Notes under the pieces: generated by a model
Told to the model about the DNA's origin: nothing
Databases searched by the model: none
The model's input: only the letters and a program-made list of their open reading frames with translations
Translations under genes and position numbers: made by a program
Shown: piece after piece, positions 1 through 7,452 of the stretch
How the letters are laid out: every line of letters starts with the position of its first letter
How positions within the stretch are numbered: position 1 is the first letter of the stretch
NCBI GenBank assembly: GCA_030039135.1
Contig: JASHQN010000007.1
Coordinates: 1-17,072 of the forward strand
Direction of reading: 5' to 3'
Length of the DNA: 17,072 nucleotides
From: Thermoplasmata archaeon
Lineage (GTDB): Archaea; Thermoplasmatota; Thermoplasmata; Lutacidiplasmatales; UBA184

Positions 1-337
1 GTTCCTCGAGGTATTCCGGAGCCGGTCCGCTCGGGGCGGCGGGCGCGGCTCCCGGGGCCGGGCCGCCGTACGGCGTGACCGCCGCCGGGGGTCGCCGACG
101 CCGTCCGCGACGGATCAGGATCAACGCCGCCGCGAGCGCCGCGATGACGATGACCGCGATCGCAGCGACGACCCACCACGGGATGCTCGTCCCCGCGATG
201 CACTGGCCGTACTGGCAGTTGCTCTGGGCGGGCACCGCGCCGGTGTCGGGCGTCAGACCCGCAGCAACGATGACCGCGAGCATCGCAAGCCCGAGCGCGA
301 TAGGAATGACGCGGGACTTCGAAACGGTCCTAGGCAT
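1..337 (-). CDS. Partial small secreted/membrane-anchored protein (C-terminus beyond the window)
   Basis: Reading from ATG at 337 leftward, the frame stays open for 112 codons and runs off the window edge. The product starts with a basic N-terminus and a hydrophobic stretch (about residues 11-27) that looks like a signal peptide or anchor. A short polar segment follows with two cysteines four residues apart (C41 and C46), then a strong membrane helix (about 54-75), a cluster of six arginines (77-82) and a proline/alanine/glycine-rich tail. The basic cluster after the helix predicts that the tail is cytoplasmic, leaving the short cysteine-containing segment outside. A TATA-like element lies about 50 bases upstream. 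No family was recognised. Its neighbours are envelope genes, so a surface role is possible, but that is inference. Confidence 0.6.
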   Translation of the reverse strand, partial: MPRTVSKSRVIPIALGLAMLAVIVAAGLTPDTGAVPAQSNCQYGQCIAGTSIPWWVVAAIAVIVIAALAAALILIRRGRRRRPPAAVTPYGGPAPGAAPAAPSGPAPEYLEE

Positions 338-385
338 AATCGGGACGCGCCCACGCGTCCTCGGGCGGGGATGATGCAGGGTTCG

Positions 386-394
386 CTATAAACC
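386..394. promoter_or_regulatory. TATA-like element, possibly bidirectional
   Basis: The sequence CTATAAACC is the only AT-rich island between the divergent genes at 337 (-) and 418 (+). Read on the minus strand it gives GGTTTATAG, close to the archaeal TATA consensus, and would start transcription about 25 bases upstream of the ATG at 337. Read on the plus strand, the expected start near 415-418 coincides with the GTG at 418. Both assignments come from spacing alone. Confidence 0.45.
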
Positions 395-417
395 TGACTG
401 AAGGGCGCGCCGTCGCC

Positions 418-921
418 GTGCGCGAAGGGCGGCCGGACGGTTCCGCCGACCCATTTACGTGCTCGGTCGTGCTGGTGACACCCGTGGCGTTCCCGTTCGT
501 CCCGGTCTTCCTCGTGCTCTTCCTCGCGTACATGGTCTACTCGGAGTGGGCCCGACTGGACTCCCGCTATCCGATTGCCGCTGCGCTCGGCCTTCTGGTC
601 GTGACGGCGGTCGTCGACGCGTCGGGCGCGGTGGGCATCGCCAACACCCTGGCCGAGTTCGTCTTCTTCCTGCTCGCCGGCGGTGTCGTGCTCCTGCTGG
701 TCGACCACGTCCGGGAGGGCCGGGCGACGCCCACGACTGCGGACGATTCAGGTCTTCGGCCGAGGCCGACCGAAGCGGCCGATCCGGCGGAGGAGCGGGA
801 GGGGCCTCCCCACGAGACCCTCGACCGCCCCGAGCAAGAGCTGGTCCCCCTCGTCGATGCTCCGGGTGAGGAGAACGACCACGATGAACAGCCCGACGAT
901 CGCGAGTCCGATCACGGGTAG
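418..921 (+). CDS. Small multi-pass membrane protein of unknown function
   Basis: The first ~100 residues contain hydrophobic segments at roughly 21-41, 52-68 and 74-94, a clear membrane-protein pattern that shadow frames do not show. The remaining ~70 residues are charged, rich in Asp, Glu, Pro and Arg, and lie antisense to the 3' end of the convergent flippase gene (748-921). GTG at 418 was chosen because a TATA-like element at 386-394 would place transcription start almost exactly there, implying a leaderless message. GTG at 469 or 475, just before the first hydrophobic segment, are real alternatives with no convincing ribosome binding site. No family was recognised. The hydrophobic core is convincing; the long acidic tail may be read-through into antisense sequence with little function. 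Confidence 0.55.
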   Translation: MREGRPDGSADPFTCSVVLVTPVAFPFVPVFLVLFLAYMVYSEWARLDSRYPIAAALGLLVVTAVVDASGAVGIANTLAEFVFFLLAGGVVLLLVDHVREGRATPTTADDSGLRPRPTEAADPAEEREGPPHETLDRPEQELVPLVDAPGEENDHDEQPDDRESDHG

Positions 922-2304
922 GCTCCAGAGCGGATAGTGGATCGGAGCGAGCGCAAGGATCGCGGCGACCGGTGCCGCCGTGACGAGGACGGGCACGTAG
1001 AAGTGGGGCTCGAACGGGTGCACGCCCGTGCTCGCCGCGACCTCGATGAGCGAGAGCGCGGTGTACGAGGCGTTCGCGCTCGCCCAGGCGATCGCCGCTC
1101 CCGGGATCCCGTAGGTCGGCACGAGCGCGAGGGAGACGCCGAGGTCGATCGCGACCGCGATCGCCGCGTTGAACGCGAGCAGGTGGGTCTGGCCGAGCGC
1201 GACCTGGGCGTTGGTCGCCGGCCCCATCACCGTCGTGAGAAAGGCGCCGATCACCACGATCTGGAGCGGGATCACGATCGTGGCGTACTGAGGTCCGTAG
1301 ACGAAGTCGAGCGATCGGCTCGGAAGGAAGAAGAACAGGAGGAACAGCGGCAGCGAGAACAGGATGAGCCACTTCGTCACCGTGACGTACGTCATCCGGA
1401 TCGACGCAAAGTCCCTCGTGCGCAGGAAGCGGGCGGCGACCGGGAGGAAGATGTACGCGGCGGCCCCGATCGCCACCTGGATGAGACGGGCGAGGGTGAG
1501 CGAGTTCGTGTAGGTCCCCACGGCGGTGGGGTCGAACGCGCCGAGCACGAGCGTGTCGCCGCTACCGGTGAGCGCCCCCATCAGCCCGACCAAGAGGAGC
1601 GGCAAGGCGAAGCGCATGAGCGGGGCGACCGCACCGGGGCTGCCCGCGCCGGCAGGGAGCACGCGCGGGAGCTGTCGGAGCAGATACGCCACCGAGAGCA
1701 GCAGGCTGATCGCGTTCGCCGCGACGTAGGCGACGATCGCCGACTCGTAATCGATCCCCTTCGGGGGGAGCACGAAGAGGGCCACGACGAACACGACCCA
1801 GAGGCCCGGGGTGACGATCTGCACGAACACCGCGTTCGGGGTGACGTCCTCGTAGCCCTGGAAAATCGCGGCGATGATGGTCCCGATCACCGACGTCGCG
1901 ACCGCGATCGGGAACAGCTCGAGCGCCGGCACGAGGCTCGGCAGGCCGAGTCGCTGCGAGATCCACGGACCGATGAGCCAGAGCACCAGGGAGGTCCCCA
2001 CCGCCGAGGCGCCGCCGATCGCGAGCGCGCCCCGCACGATCGATCGACGTTCGGCGTCGGTCGCCACGTACGGAAGGCTCCGGGCGACCGCACTGGGTAG
2101 CCCAAGCGTGCCGACGGCCGACACGACCCCGACCAGCGTGAGGCCGAGCGAGAACGCGTCCCAGTCCGTGAACGAGATCGACCGGGTGAGGACGACCCGC
2201 GCGACGAAGGTCAGCCCGACGTAGCAGAGGGTCCCGAAGAGCAGGAAGAGCGTCCCCCGAGTGACGCTCGACAGCCCCTCCTGCACCTCGGAGGATGAAC
2301 TCAC
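748..2304 (-). CDS. Polysaccharide/oligosaccharide flippase, MOP superfamily
   Basis: The 518-residue product is almost entirely membrane-spanning, with about 14 hydrophobic segments. It resembles the polysaccharide biosynthesis (Wzx/RfbX-like) branch of the MOP exporter superfamily, including an N-terminal segment containing LSSVTRGTLFL, glycine-rich transmembrane pairs and a short basic C-terminus. The family moves lipid-linked glycans across the cytoplasmic membrane for surface polysaccharide or protein N-glycosylation. GTG at 2304 fits the family N-terminus; the open frame extends 60 codons further, but that extension is Arg/Ala/Pro-rich, non-hydrophobic and covers the promoter. A TATA-like GGTATTTACC (2350-2341, minus strand) lies about 40 bases upstream. 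Divergent to it is a large glycosyltransferase-like membrane protein, consistent with a surface-glycan job. The 3' end overlaps the convergent gene at 418-921. Confidence 0.85.
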   Translation of the reverse strand: MSSSSEVQEGLSSVTRGTLFLLFGTLCYVGLTFVARVVLTRSISFTDWDAFSLGLTLVGVVSAVGTLGLPSAVARSLPYVATDAERRSIVRGALAIGGASAVGTSLVLWLIGPWISQRLGLPSLVPALELFPIAVATSVIGTIIAAIFQGYEDVTPNAVFVQIVTPGLWVVFVVALFVLPPKGIDYESAIVAYVAANAISLLLSVAYLLRQLPRVLPAGAGSPGAVAPLMRFALPLLLVGLMGALTGSGDTLVLGAFDPTAVGTYTNSLTLARLIQVAIGAAAYIFLPVAARFLRTRDFASIRMTYVTVTKWLILFSLPLFLLFFFLPSRSLDFVYGPQYATIVIPLQIVVIGAFLTTVMGPATNAQVALGQTHLLAFNAAIAVAIDLGVSLALVPTYGIPGAAIAWASANASYTALSLIEVAASTGVHPFEPHFYVPVLVTAAPVAAILALAPIHYPLWSLPVIGLAIVGLFIVVVLLTRSIDEGDQLLLGAVEGLVGRPLPLLRRIGRFGRPRPKT

Positions 2305-2340
2305 GATCGGTCGCCGCCGGGCCGCTCGGGACGCCGTACG

Positions 2341-2350
2341 GTAAATACCT
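2341..2350. promoter_or_regulatory. Near-palindromic TATA-like element between divergent envelope genes
   Basis: GTAAATACCT on the plus strand (with G2340 it forms GGTAAATACC), reading GGTATTTACC on the minus strand. For the minus-strand flippase it predicts a transcript starting near 2319 with a leader of about 15 bases. For the plus-strand gene it predicts a start near 2371, leaving a leader that contains TAGGAGGG (2375-2382), a ribosome-binding-like motif about 16 bases before the GTG at 2399, which is longer than usual. Confidence 0.45.
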
Positions 2351-2398
2351 GGCGCTCCGGCGGTACGGTTCTTGTAGGAGGGCCCCGCTAGCGCGAGC

Positions 2399-4435
2399 GT
2401 GACCCTACCCGGACCGGCGGGGGTCGCGTGGGTCCTCGGTCTCCTCGCCTGGGCTGCGACGTCCGCCGTCGTCGGTGAGTGCACGCGCGATCTCGCCGGG
2501 CGCTGGCTCGCTTCCTGGCGGGGCCTCGAGCTCGTCGAGCGGCTCCTGCTCGATTTCTACCTCGGCGGTGCGGTGATGTACCTTGTCGCCGCCGTGCCGG
2601 TGGGCGCGTTCACCCCGACAATCGTCTTCGGCCTCCCGATCGCCGCGGCGGTGGTGCTGGTGACACGTCGTGCCGGGCTGCGGGCACGCGGCGACGGCCT
2701 CGGAGGAGAACGGACCGCCTCCGCCCGATGGCCGGTCGGCGCGCTATCGGCGCTCCTGGTCGCGTTCGTCCTGCTCGTCTTCGAGCTCGCGCTCGCGCTG
2801 CCCATCGGGACCGGCAACACCTACGATTCGAGCCTCCTCACCCTCTACGTGTCGCTCCTCCTCCAGCATCACACGATCCCTCTCTCGTTCGAACCGTACG
2901 CGAGCGTGGGCCTCCTCTACCCCCAAGGTACCACCGTTTGGCTCGGGTGGGCGCAGCTCGACTTCGGTCTTCCGGCCGCCCGGACGAGCCTGCTCGTCAC
3001 CCCGCTGTTCCTCGCTCTTGCCCCTCTCGGCGCCTACGTCTTCGGGCGGCGCTCGTTCGGGACCGACCGGGCGGGACTCGCGGCGGCCGTGCTGGTCGCC
3101 GCGGTCGGCTCCTGGACCCGCGTGCTGGTGGGAGGGAGCAACGACTTCGTCTTCGCGTTCCCGCTCGTCCTCCTGCTCGCGGGCCAACTCGTCGGGGGCT
3201 GGAGGTCCCGCCTTCCCTCGTGGGGGGACGCGCTCGCGTTCGGCCTCCTCGCCGGGTACTCGGCGGCGATGAATCCGGTCGGGGCGGAGTGGCTCCTCCC
3301 CTCGGCGCTTGTCTTCGTGGTCGTGGGGCCGCACCGCCTCGGGATCGCGGTCCGTCGGCTCGGGCGCTGGGCCGTCGCCGCAGGGTCGGCGCTCGTCCCG
3401 CTCATCCCCACCTGGATCGTGCTCGCGCGGGGCTGGGGGAGCCCGGGCCTCACCCCGGGGGCCGGGGCGGCCCCGGCCGGGACCCCGTCGGGGATCTCCC
3501 CCTCGCAGTTCGTGGGGAGCATCGACCCCTACCTCTTCCGGCCCACGGACGTCTGGCTCTCTCCCGTTCCGTTCCTTCGGCTCGAGCTCGCGATCCTGCT
3601 CACCCTCGGCCTCGCCATCCTCGTCCTGGCCCGCCGAGACTCCGCGCTCGGCCGCTTCGTCGGACCGTTCCGAGAGTTCGTCGGCATCGGCGCCATCGTG
3701 CTCGTGGGGCTGCTCGGGATCCTCCTGCTCGCGTCGACCGGCTTCGGCCCGGCGGTCCGCTTCGCCGACATCTCGAGCGGGGCCGAGCTGTCGATCTGGC
3801 TCTTCACGCTCTTCACGATGATCGCGGCGCTCCCGTTCCTTCTGGTCGTCGAGCGGGCGGCGGTTGACGCCCGGCCCGCCCCCCCGACGCTCCCCGCCAC
3901 GAGCCCGCCTCGGCGCCGGGGCCGAACCGGACTCCCCCGGGGTACGGTGCCCGTGCTCCTCGCGCTGCTCGTGGTGGTGCCCGGGGTCGTTCTCACGCCG
4001 ACCGAGCTCGCCCCGGTCCTCACCCACCTCTACGACGACTTCGGGAACGTTACGACCGACGACCTCGCGCTGATCGAGTACGCGGGCTCCCATCTTCCCG
4101 CGGGCTCCCGGGTGCTGGTCGCCCCGGGCAGCGCCGCGGGGTTCCTTCCCGGCTACGCCCCGAATTTGGTCCTACTGTATCCCATGGTCCCGGGCTGGGA
4201 GTGGCTGAACTCCTCGTACCGTGTGCTGGTCCAGGAGCTCACCAACGGGACGCTCAACGAGAGCGGGGAGTCGGCGCTCTCCGCGCTCGCCGTCCAGTTC
4301 GTCGTCGTCACGGGAACGAACACCGTCCTCTACGCCGCGTTCTCTCCGGCGCCGTTCCTCGCGGATCCGGGGGAGTTCCCCGTGCTCTTCCACGCGGGGG
4401 ACGCGTACCTCTTCGAGCGAGTCCTGCCGCCATGA
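2399..4435 (+). CDS. Large multi-pass membrane protein, GT-C glycosyltransferase-like
   Basis: The 678-residue protein has about 12-13 predicted transmembrane segments followed by a soluble C-terminal domain (about 550-678). After the first helices comes a loop with Asn-Thr-Tyr-Asp and paired histidines (about residues 140-162), placed like the first extracytoplasmic loop of GT-C enzymes, where acidic residues bind the sugar-lipid donor. The C-terminal domain has the pattern of archaeal membrane glycosyltransferase-like proteins: a segment predicting residue crowding around 'YAGSHLP', then beta-strands ending in LFERVLPP. A Gly/Pro/Ala-rich loop lies near residues 350-372. GTG at 2399 is the first possible start after the in-frame stop at 2375. 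It is divergent from the flippase, suggesting joint work in surface glycan synthesis. The enzymatic assignment is inference; it could also be a non-catalytic polymerase-like membrane protein. Confidence 0.7.
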   Translation: MTLPGPAGVAWVLGLLAWAATSAVVGECTRDLAGRWLASWRGLELVERLLLDFYLGGAVMYLVAAVPVGAFTPTIVFGLPIAAAVVLVTRRAGLRARGDGLGGERTASARWPVGALSALLVAFVLLVFELALALPIGTGNTYDSSLLTLYVSLLLQHHTIPLSFEPYASVGLLYPQGTTVWLGWAQLDFGLPAARTSLLVTPLFLALAPLGAYVFGRRSFGTDRAGLAAAVLVAAVGSWTRVLVGGSNDFVFAFPLVLLLAGQLVGGWRSRLPSWGDALAFGLLAGYSAAMNPVGAEWLLPSALVFVVVGPHRLGIAVRRLGRWAVAAGSALVPLIPTWIVLARGWGSPGLTPGAGAAPAGTPSGISPSQFVGSIDPYLFRPTDVWLSPVPFLRLELAILLTLGLAILVLARRDSALGRFVGPFREFVGIGAIVLVGLLGILLLASTGFGPAVRFADISSGAELSIWLFTLFTMIAALPFLLVVERAAVDARPAPPTLPATSPPRRRGRTGLPRGTVPVLLALLVVVPGVVLTPTELAPVLTHLYDDFGNVTTDDLALIEYAGSHLPAGSRVLVAPGSAAGFLPGYAPNLVLLYPMVPGWEWLNSSYRVLVQELTNGTLNESGESALSALAVQFVVVTGTNTVLYAAFSPAPFLADPGEFPVLFHAGDAYLFERVLPP

Positions 4436-4463
4436 CGGGCGGCTCGCGATGCGCGCGCGGAGG

Positions 4464-5363
4464 CTAGACGAACTCGTCCAGCACGCTCTCGCGGCCCTTG
4501 AGGCCCACTGGCTGCTGGGCGAGCGGACCGGCCGCGAGGACCTCCTCGAGGTCCTCGTACGTTGGGCGTTCCGTTCGGTAGAACAGTCCGATCGGGATCT
4601 TGTCGCCCCACTCGAGCGACCGCTGCCAGGCGGCCACGATGTCGCTCGGGTCGTGACCCGCGTTCTCGAGCTTGTAGACGCGCTGACGGAAGAAGTCGAA
4701 CGTGTTCAGCTTGTTGTACGTCACGCACGGGCTGAATACGTCCACGAACGCGAACCCTTTGTGCTGGATCCCGCCCGCGATGAGGTCGGTGAGCTGCTTC
4801 ACGTCGCCGGAGAACCCGCGTGCGACGTAGGTCGCTCCGCTCGCGAGCGCGAGCGCGATCGGGTCGATCGGCCGCTCGATCACTCCCGTGGGGGTCGACT
4901 TGGTCTTCTGGCCCATCGTGGAGGTCGGGCTCGCCTGGCCGGTCGTGAGCCCGTAGATCTGGTTGTCCATCGTCACATAGGTCATGTCGACGTTGCGCCG
5001 CATCGTGTGCACGAAGTGCCCGGCCCCGATGCCGAAGCCGTCGCCATCGCCGCCCGTGCCGATCACGGTGAGGCCGTGGTTCGCCCACCGGATGCCCTCC
5101 GCCACCGGGAGCACGCGACCGTGGATGCCGTGGAACCCGTAGGACGTGAGGAAGTGCGGGAGGTTCGACGAGCAGCCGATCCCCGAGATGATGACCACGT
5201 TGTGGGGAGGGATCGCGAGCCGCTTCACCGCGGTCTCGACGGCGGCCACGACGCCGAAGTCGCCGCAGCCCGGACACCACGTCGGCTTCGTGTCGGATTT
5301 GCCGAGGACGGGGAGAGCGGGCCCCGTCGGCGCCGCCGCGGGCCGAGCGCTACTTTCCGCCGT
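4464..5363 (-). CDS. korB: 2-oxoacid:ferredoxin oxidoreductase, beta subunit (TPP-binding)
   Basis: Counted from ACG at 5363 as codon 1, the product has 299 residues. It carries the WCPGCGDFG motif (C30, C33), GIGCSS (C64) and SPCVTY (C213), four cysteines spaced as expected for the [4Fe-4S] cluster of two-subunit archaeal enzymes. The TPP/Mg site is visible as GTGGDGDGFGIGAGH (102-116) and DNQIYGLTTGQ (133-143). With KorA it oxidises 2-oxoacids such as 2-oxoglutarate or pyruvate to acyl-CoA, CO2 and reduced ferredoxin in the cytoplasm. The start is odd: between the in-frame TGA at 5372-5370 and GTG at 5249 there is no ATG, GTG or TTG, and GTG 5249 would delete C30 and C33. ACG 5363 is my provisional start, supported by GAGGTGAT at 5376-5369. 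It overlaps the end of korA by 14 bases. A sequence error or frameshift from korA remains possible. Substrate is not certain. Confidence 0.88.
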   Translation of the reverse strand, partial: TAESSARPAAAPTGPALPVLGKSDTKPTWCPGCGDFGVVAAVETAVKRLAIPPHNVVIISGIGCSSNLPHFLTSYGFHGIHGRVLPVAEGIRWANHGLTVIGTGGDGDGFGIGAGHFVHTMRRNVDMTYVTMDNQIYGLTTGQASPTSTMGQKTKSTPTGVIERPIDPIALALASGATYVARGFSGDVKQLTDLIAGGIQHKGFAFVDVFSPCVTYNKLNTFDFFRQRVYKLENAGHDPSDIVAAWQRSLEWGDKIPIGLFYRTERPTYEDLEEVLAAGPLAQQPVGLKGRESVLDEFV

Positions 5364-7104
5364 CGGCCATCACCTCGAGCGCCCGCACGACGATCTCATG
5401 CGGGTAAAACGGCTCTCCGTCGTACTTGAGGAGTCGCTCCGACAGATGGACCCCGGTCTCGGCCCGGAGGAGTCGGCCGAACTGACCGGAGTAGTTCGCC
5501 TCGACGAGCAGGGTGCGGCGGGGTGGGGCGAGCGCGGCGCGCACCCGGTCGGCGTCGATCGGGTACACCGCGGGGAAGCGCAGCAGGTTCGTTGGCCGAC
5601 CCTGCGCGGCCAGAGCGGCCATGGCATCGCGGACCGCGCCGACCGTCGAGCCCCAGGCGACGAAGGTCAGGGCGGCGTCGGACGGGCCCTCCCAGGTCGG
5701 AGGCTCGATCGCGCCGACGAGCCCCTGTAGCTTGCGCATGCGCTTGTCCATCATCCGCTGGCGCTCGGTCACCCAGACCGGGATGCCCGACTTCACGTCG
5801 GAGATGAGGTGACCTCGCTCGTCGTGCTCGTCCGATCCCGCCACGAACTGGAGGCCCGGCTGGCCCGGGAACGCCCGCGGGGAGACGCCGGAGGCCGTGT
5901 ACTGGTAGCGCTGGTACTCGTGTCCGTTCGGCTCGACCGTGAACAGCGAGGGAAGCGGGATGTCGAGCGGCACCTCCTCGCGATCGACCGTCATGAAGTT
6001 CTCGGAGAGATGGAGGTCGCTCGCGACGAGGATCGGCGTCTGCCAATCCTCCGCCAGCTGGAACGCTCGGATCATCGTGCGGTAGGCCTCGGCCGGATTC
6101 GATGGGGCGAGGATGGCGCGGGGAAACTCGCTCTGACCCGCGCCCAACATGAGGTTCAAGTCGCCCTGCTCGGTCTTCGTCGGAAGGCCGGTGGACGGAC
6201 CGGCGCGCTGGGACTCGACCACCACGAGCGGCGTCTCCGTCATTCCGGCCATCCCGAGGGCCTCGGTCATCAGTGAGAACCCTCCTCCGCTCGTCGCGGT
6301 CATCGAGCGCACGCCGCCGAACGACGCGCCGATTGCCATGTTGATCGCCGCGAGTTCGTCCTCCGCCTGCTTGACGACCACGCCGAGCGAGTGGGAGTGG
6401 GCGGCCATCCAGTGCATGATCGAGGACGCCGGGGTCATCGGGTACTGGGCGAGGAACTTGCAACCCCCCGCGACCGCACCGAGCGCGATCGCCGCGTTGC
6501 CATTCATCAGCAGCTTCGCCGGTCCCCGTCGACCGATCGCGTGATCGCTCTCGCTCGCGTGGGCACGGGCGAACTCGAAACCGGCTCCCGCCGCGCCGAG
6601 GTTCCACTCGACGACGTCGCCGGCCTTCTTCCCGAACGAGTCGCGCAGGGCTTCGTTGAGGATGTCGAGAGGGATGCCAGCCAGGTAGGCGGCAGCGCCC
6701 ATCCCGCCCGCGTTCTGGAGGATCGACTGGCTGGTGTACTTGCGCGCGAACTCGAGCGTCGGAACTCCCAGCGCGCGGACGCCCGCGGGAAGCTCGCTCT
6801 CCGCGACCGCGAATTTCTCGGGATCGTAGATCACCGTGCCGCCGCGACGGAGCGAGTGGCCATGGACCGAGACGGTCTGCTTGTCGAGCGCATAGAGGAC
6901 GTCCGCCTGGTCGCCCTGGGAGTACGGCCGGGCGTCGGAGGTGCGGGCCTGGAACCAGACGTGGCCTCCCCGGATCACGGACTGGTAGGCGTTCAGACCG
7001 AAGACGTGCCAGCCGAGGCGGGAGAAACAACGGGAGATCGTTTCGCCGATCGAGGCGATCCCGTCGCCCGCCTGACCGCCGGCCCGGACGGCGAGATCCG
7101 TCAT
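5350..7104 (-). CDS. korA: 2-oxoacid:ferredoxin oxidoreductase, alpha subunit (fused gamma-alpha)
   Basis: The 584-residue protein has the fused arrangement of two-subunit archaeal and haloarchaeal enzymes. A gamma domain comes first (about 1-185), with GGQAGDGI at 9-16 and RGGHVWFQAR at 45-54. The alpha (pyrimidine-binding) domain follows (about 195-580), with YPMTPASS at 221-228, matching the family's YPITPSS signature, and QRAGPSTGLPTKTEQGDL at 299-316, a highly diagnostic motif that contacts substrate and TPP. No ferredoxin-like delta domain is present, so electrons would pass from the cluster in KorB directly to ferredoxin. ATG at 7104 begins with the expected beta-strand of the gamma domain. 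A TATA-like element centred near 7131 predicts a leaderless transcript beginning at that ATG. korB follows with overlap, so the two are made together. 2-Oxoglutarate and pyruvate are both possible substrates. Confidence 0.92.
   Translation of the reverse strand: MTDLAVRAGGQAGDGIASIGETISRCFSRLGWHVFGLNAYQSVIRGGHVWFQARTSDARPYSQGDQADVLYALDKQTVSVHGHSLRRGGTVIYDPEKFAVAESELPAGVRALGVPTLEFARKYTSQSILQNAGGMGAAAYLAGIPLDILNEALRDSFGKKAGDVVEWNLGAAGAGFEFARAHASESDHAIGRRGPAKLLMNGNAAIALGAVAGGCKFLAQYPMTPASSIMHWMAAHSHSLGVVVKQAEDELAAINMAIGASFGGVRSMTATSGGGFSLMTEALGMAGMTETPLVVVESQRAGPSTGLPTKTEQGDLNLMLGAGQSEFPRAILAPSNPAEAYRTMIRAFQLAEDWQTPILVASDLHLSENFMTVDREEVPLDIPLPSLFTVEPNGHEYQRYQYTASGVSPRAFPGQPGLQFVAGSDEHDERGHLISDVKSGIPVWVTERQRMMDKRMRKLQGLVGAIEPPTWEGPSDAALTFVAWGSTVGAVRDAMAALAAQGRPTNLLRFPAVYPIDADRVRAALAPPRRTLLVEANYSGQFGRLLRAETGVHLSERLLKYDGEPFYPHEIVVRALEVMADGGK
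5369..5376 (-). promoter_or_regulatory. Ribosome binding site proposed for korB
   Basis: The minus strand reads GAGGTGAT, an exact match to eight bases of the complement of the usual archaeal 16S rRNA 3' end (GGAGGTGATC). It lies inside the last codons of korA, with nine bases between GAGG and the ACG proposed as the korB start. It also encodes Glu-Val-Met of KorA, so part of the match could be chance. Confidence 0.4.
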
Positions 7105-7126
7105 GCCCTAGTTCCACGGGCCATTC

Positions 7127-7135
7127 GTATTAATC
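7127..7135. promoter_or_regulatory. TATA-like element for korA, possibly shared with moaD
   Basis: GTATTAATC on the plus strand, GATTAATAC on the minus strand, is the most AT-rich spot between the divergent genes. Its centre lies 26-27 bases from the korA ATG at 7104, the classical distance from TATA box to transcription start, so korA is probably leaderless. In the plus direction it would give moaD a leader of about 38 bases; a weaker CCTTAG at 7165-7170 would instead make moaD leaderless. Confidence 0.5.
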
Positions 7136-7194
7136 GGTTCCGCGCCTCGTCTTCCGTCCGCAACCCTTAGACGAGCCGCGCCGTCCCGTCGCCG

Positions 7195-7452
7195 ATGACC
7201 CGGCCCGTTCGCGTTCTGTTCTTCGCGACCGCTCGAACCGCGGTGGGGCGGGCCGAGGTCGATTGGCCGGTACCGCCCGGGGGAATCTCGGCGGCCGCTC
7301 TCGCCGGGGAGCTCGAGACCGCGTACCCCGCGCTCGCGCGCACGCTCGTGACGAGCCGGCTCGTTCGCAACGGTCGGTACGTTCGCCGGCGATCGGAGCG
7401 TGTGCGCCCGGGCGACGAGTTCGCGATCCATCCGCCGTACGGGGGCGGGTGA
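7195..7452 (+). CDS. moaD: Molybdopterin synthase sulfur carrier subunit MoaD
   Basis: The 85-residue product has the ubiquitin-like MoaD/ThiS layout. It starts with the strand VRVLFFATART, has a helical middle and RPGDEFAIHPPYGGG at the C-terminus. The terminal Gly-Gly is the residue pair that is adenylylated and thiocarboxylated, and 'GDEFAIHPP' corresponds to the GDEVAFFPP-type segment before it. It donates sulfur to precursor Z in molybdopterin synthesis. The ATG at 7195 gives the normal family length (about 80-90). It is translationally coupled to the next gene: its TGA (7450-7452) overlaps the GTG of moaE. An alternative role as an archaeal ubiquitin-like modifier (SAMP) is possible, because archaeal MoaD-type proteins can do both. 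Confidence 0.88.
   Translation: MTRPVRVLFFATARTAVGRAEVDWPVPPGGISAAALAGELETAYPALARTLVTSRLVRNGRYVRRRSERVRPGDEFAIHPPYGGG

Noticed and set aside
937..2100. A 387-codon plus-strand frame opposite the flippase
   Set aside because: Strongly charged low-complexity translation with no fold-like pattern, antisense to a convincing membrane transporter.
2305..2484. A 60-residue N-terminal extension of the flippase from the upstream ATG at 2484
   Set aside because: The extension is Arg/Ala/Pro-rich, overlaps the divergent gene and would cover the TATA-like element; the family begins near the GTG at 2304.
3460..3478. An 8-bp GC-only palindrome (GGCCGGGG / CCCCGGCC, three-base loop) in the GT-C-like gene
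   Set aside because: It encodes a Gly/Ala/Pro-rich loop and such palindromes are expected by chance in a locally extreme GC stretch.
2744..4093. A 449-codon minus-strand frame opposite the GT-C-like gene
   Set aside because: Composition is almost only Arg, Glu, Gly, Pro and Asp, as expected from antisense reading of a GC-rich membrane protein gene.
4464..5249. GTG at 5249 as the korB start
   Set aside because: It would delete the CPGCG cysteines that bind the iron-sulfur cluster, although it is the first standard start codon in the frame.
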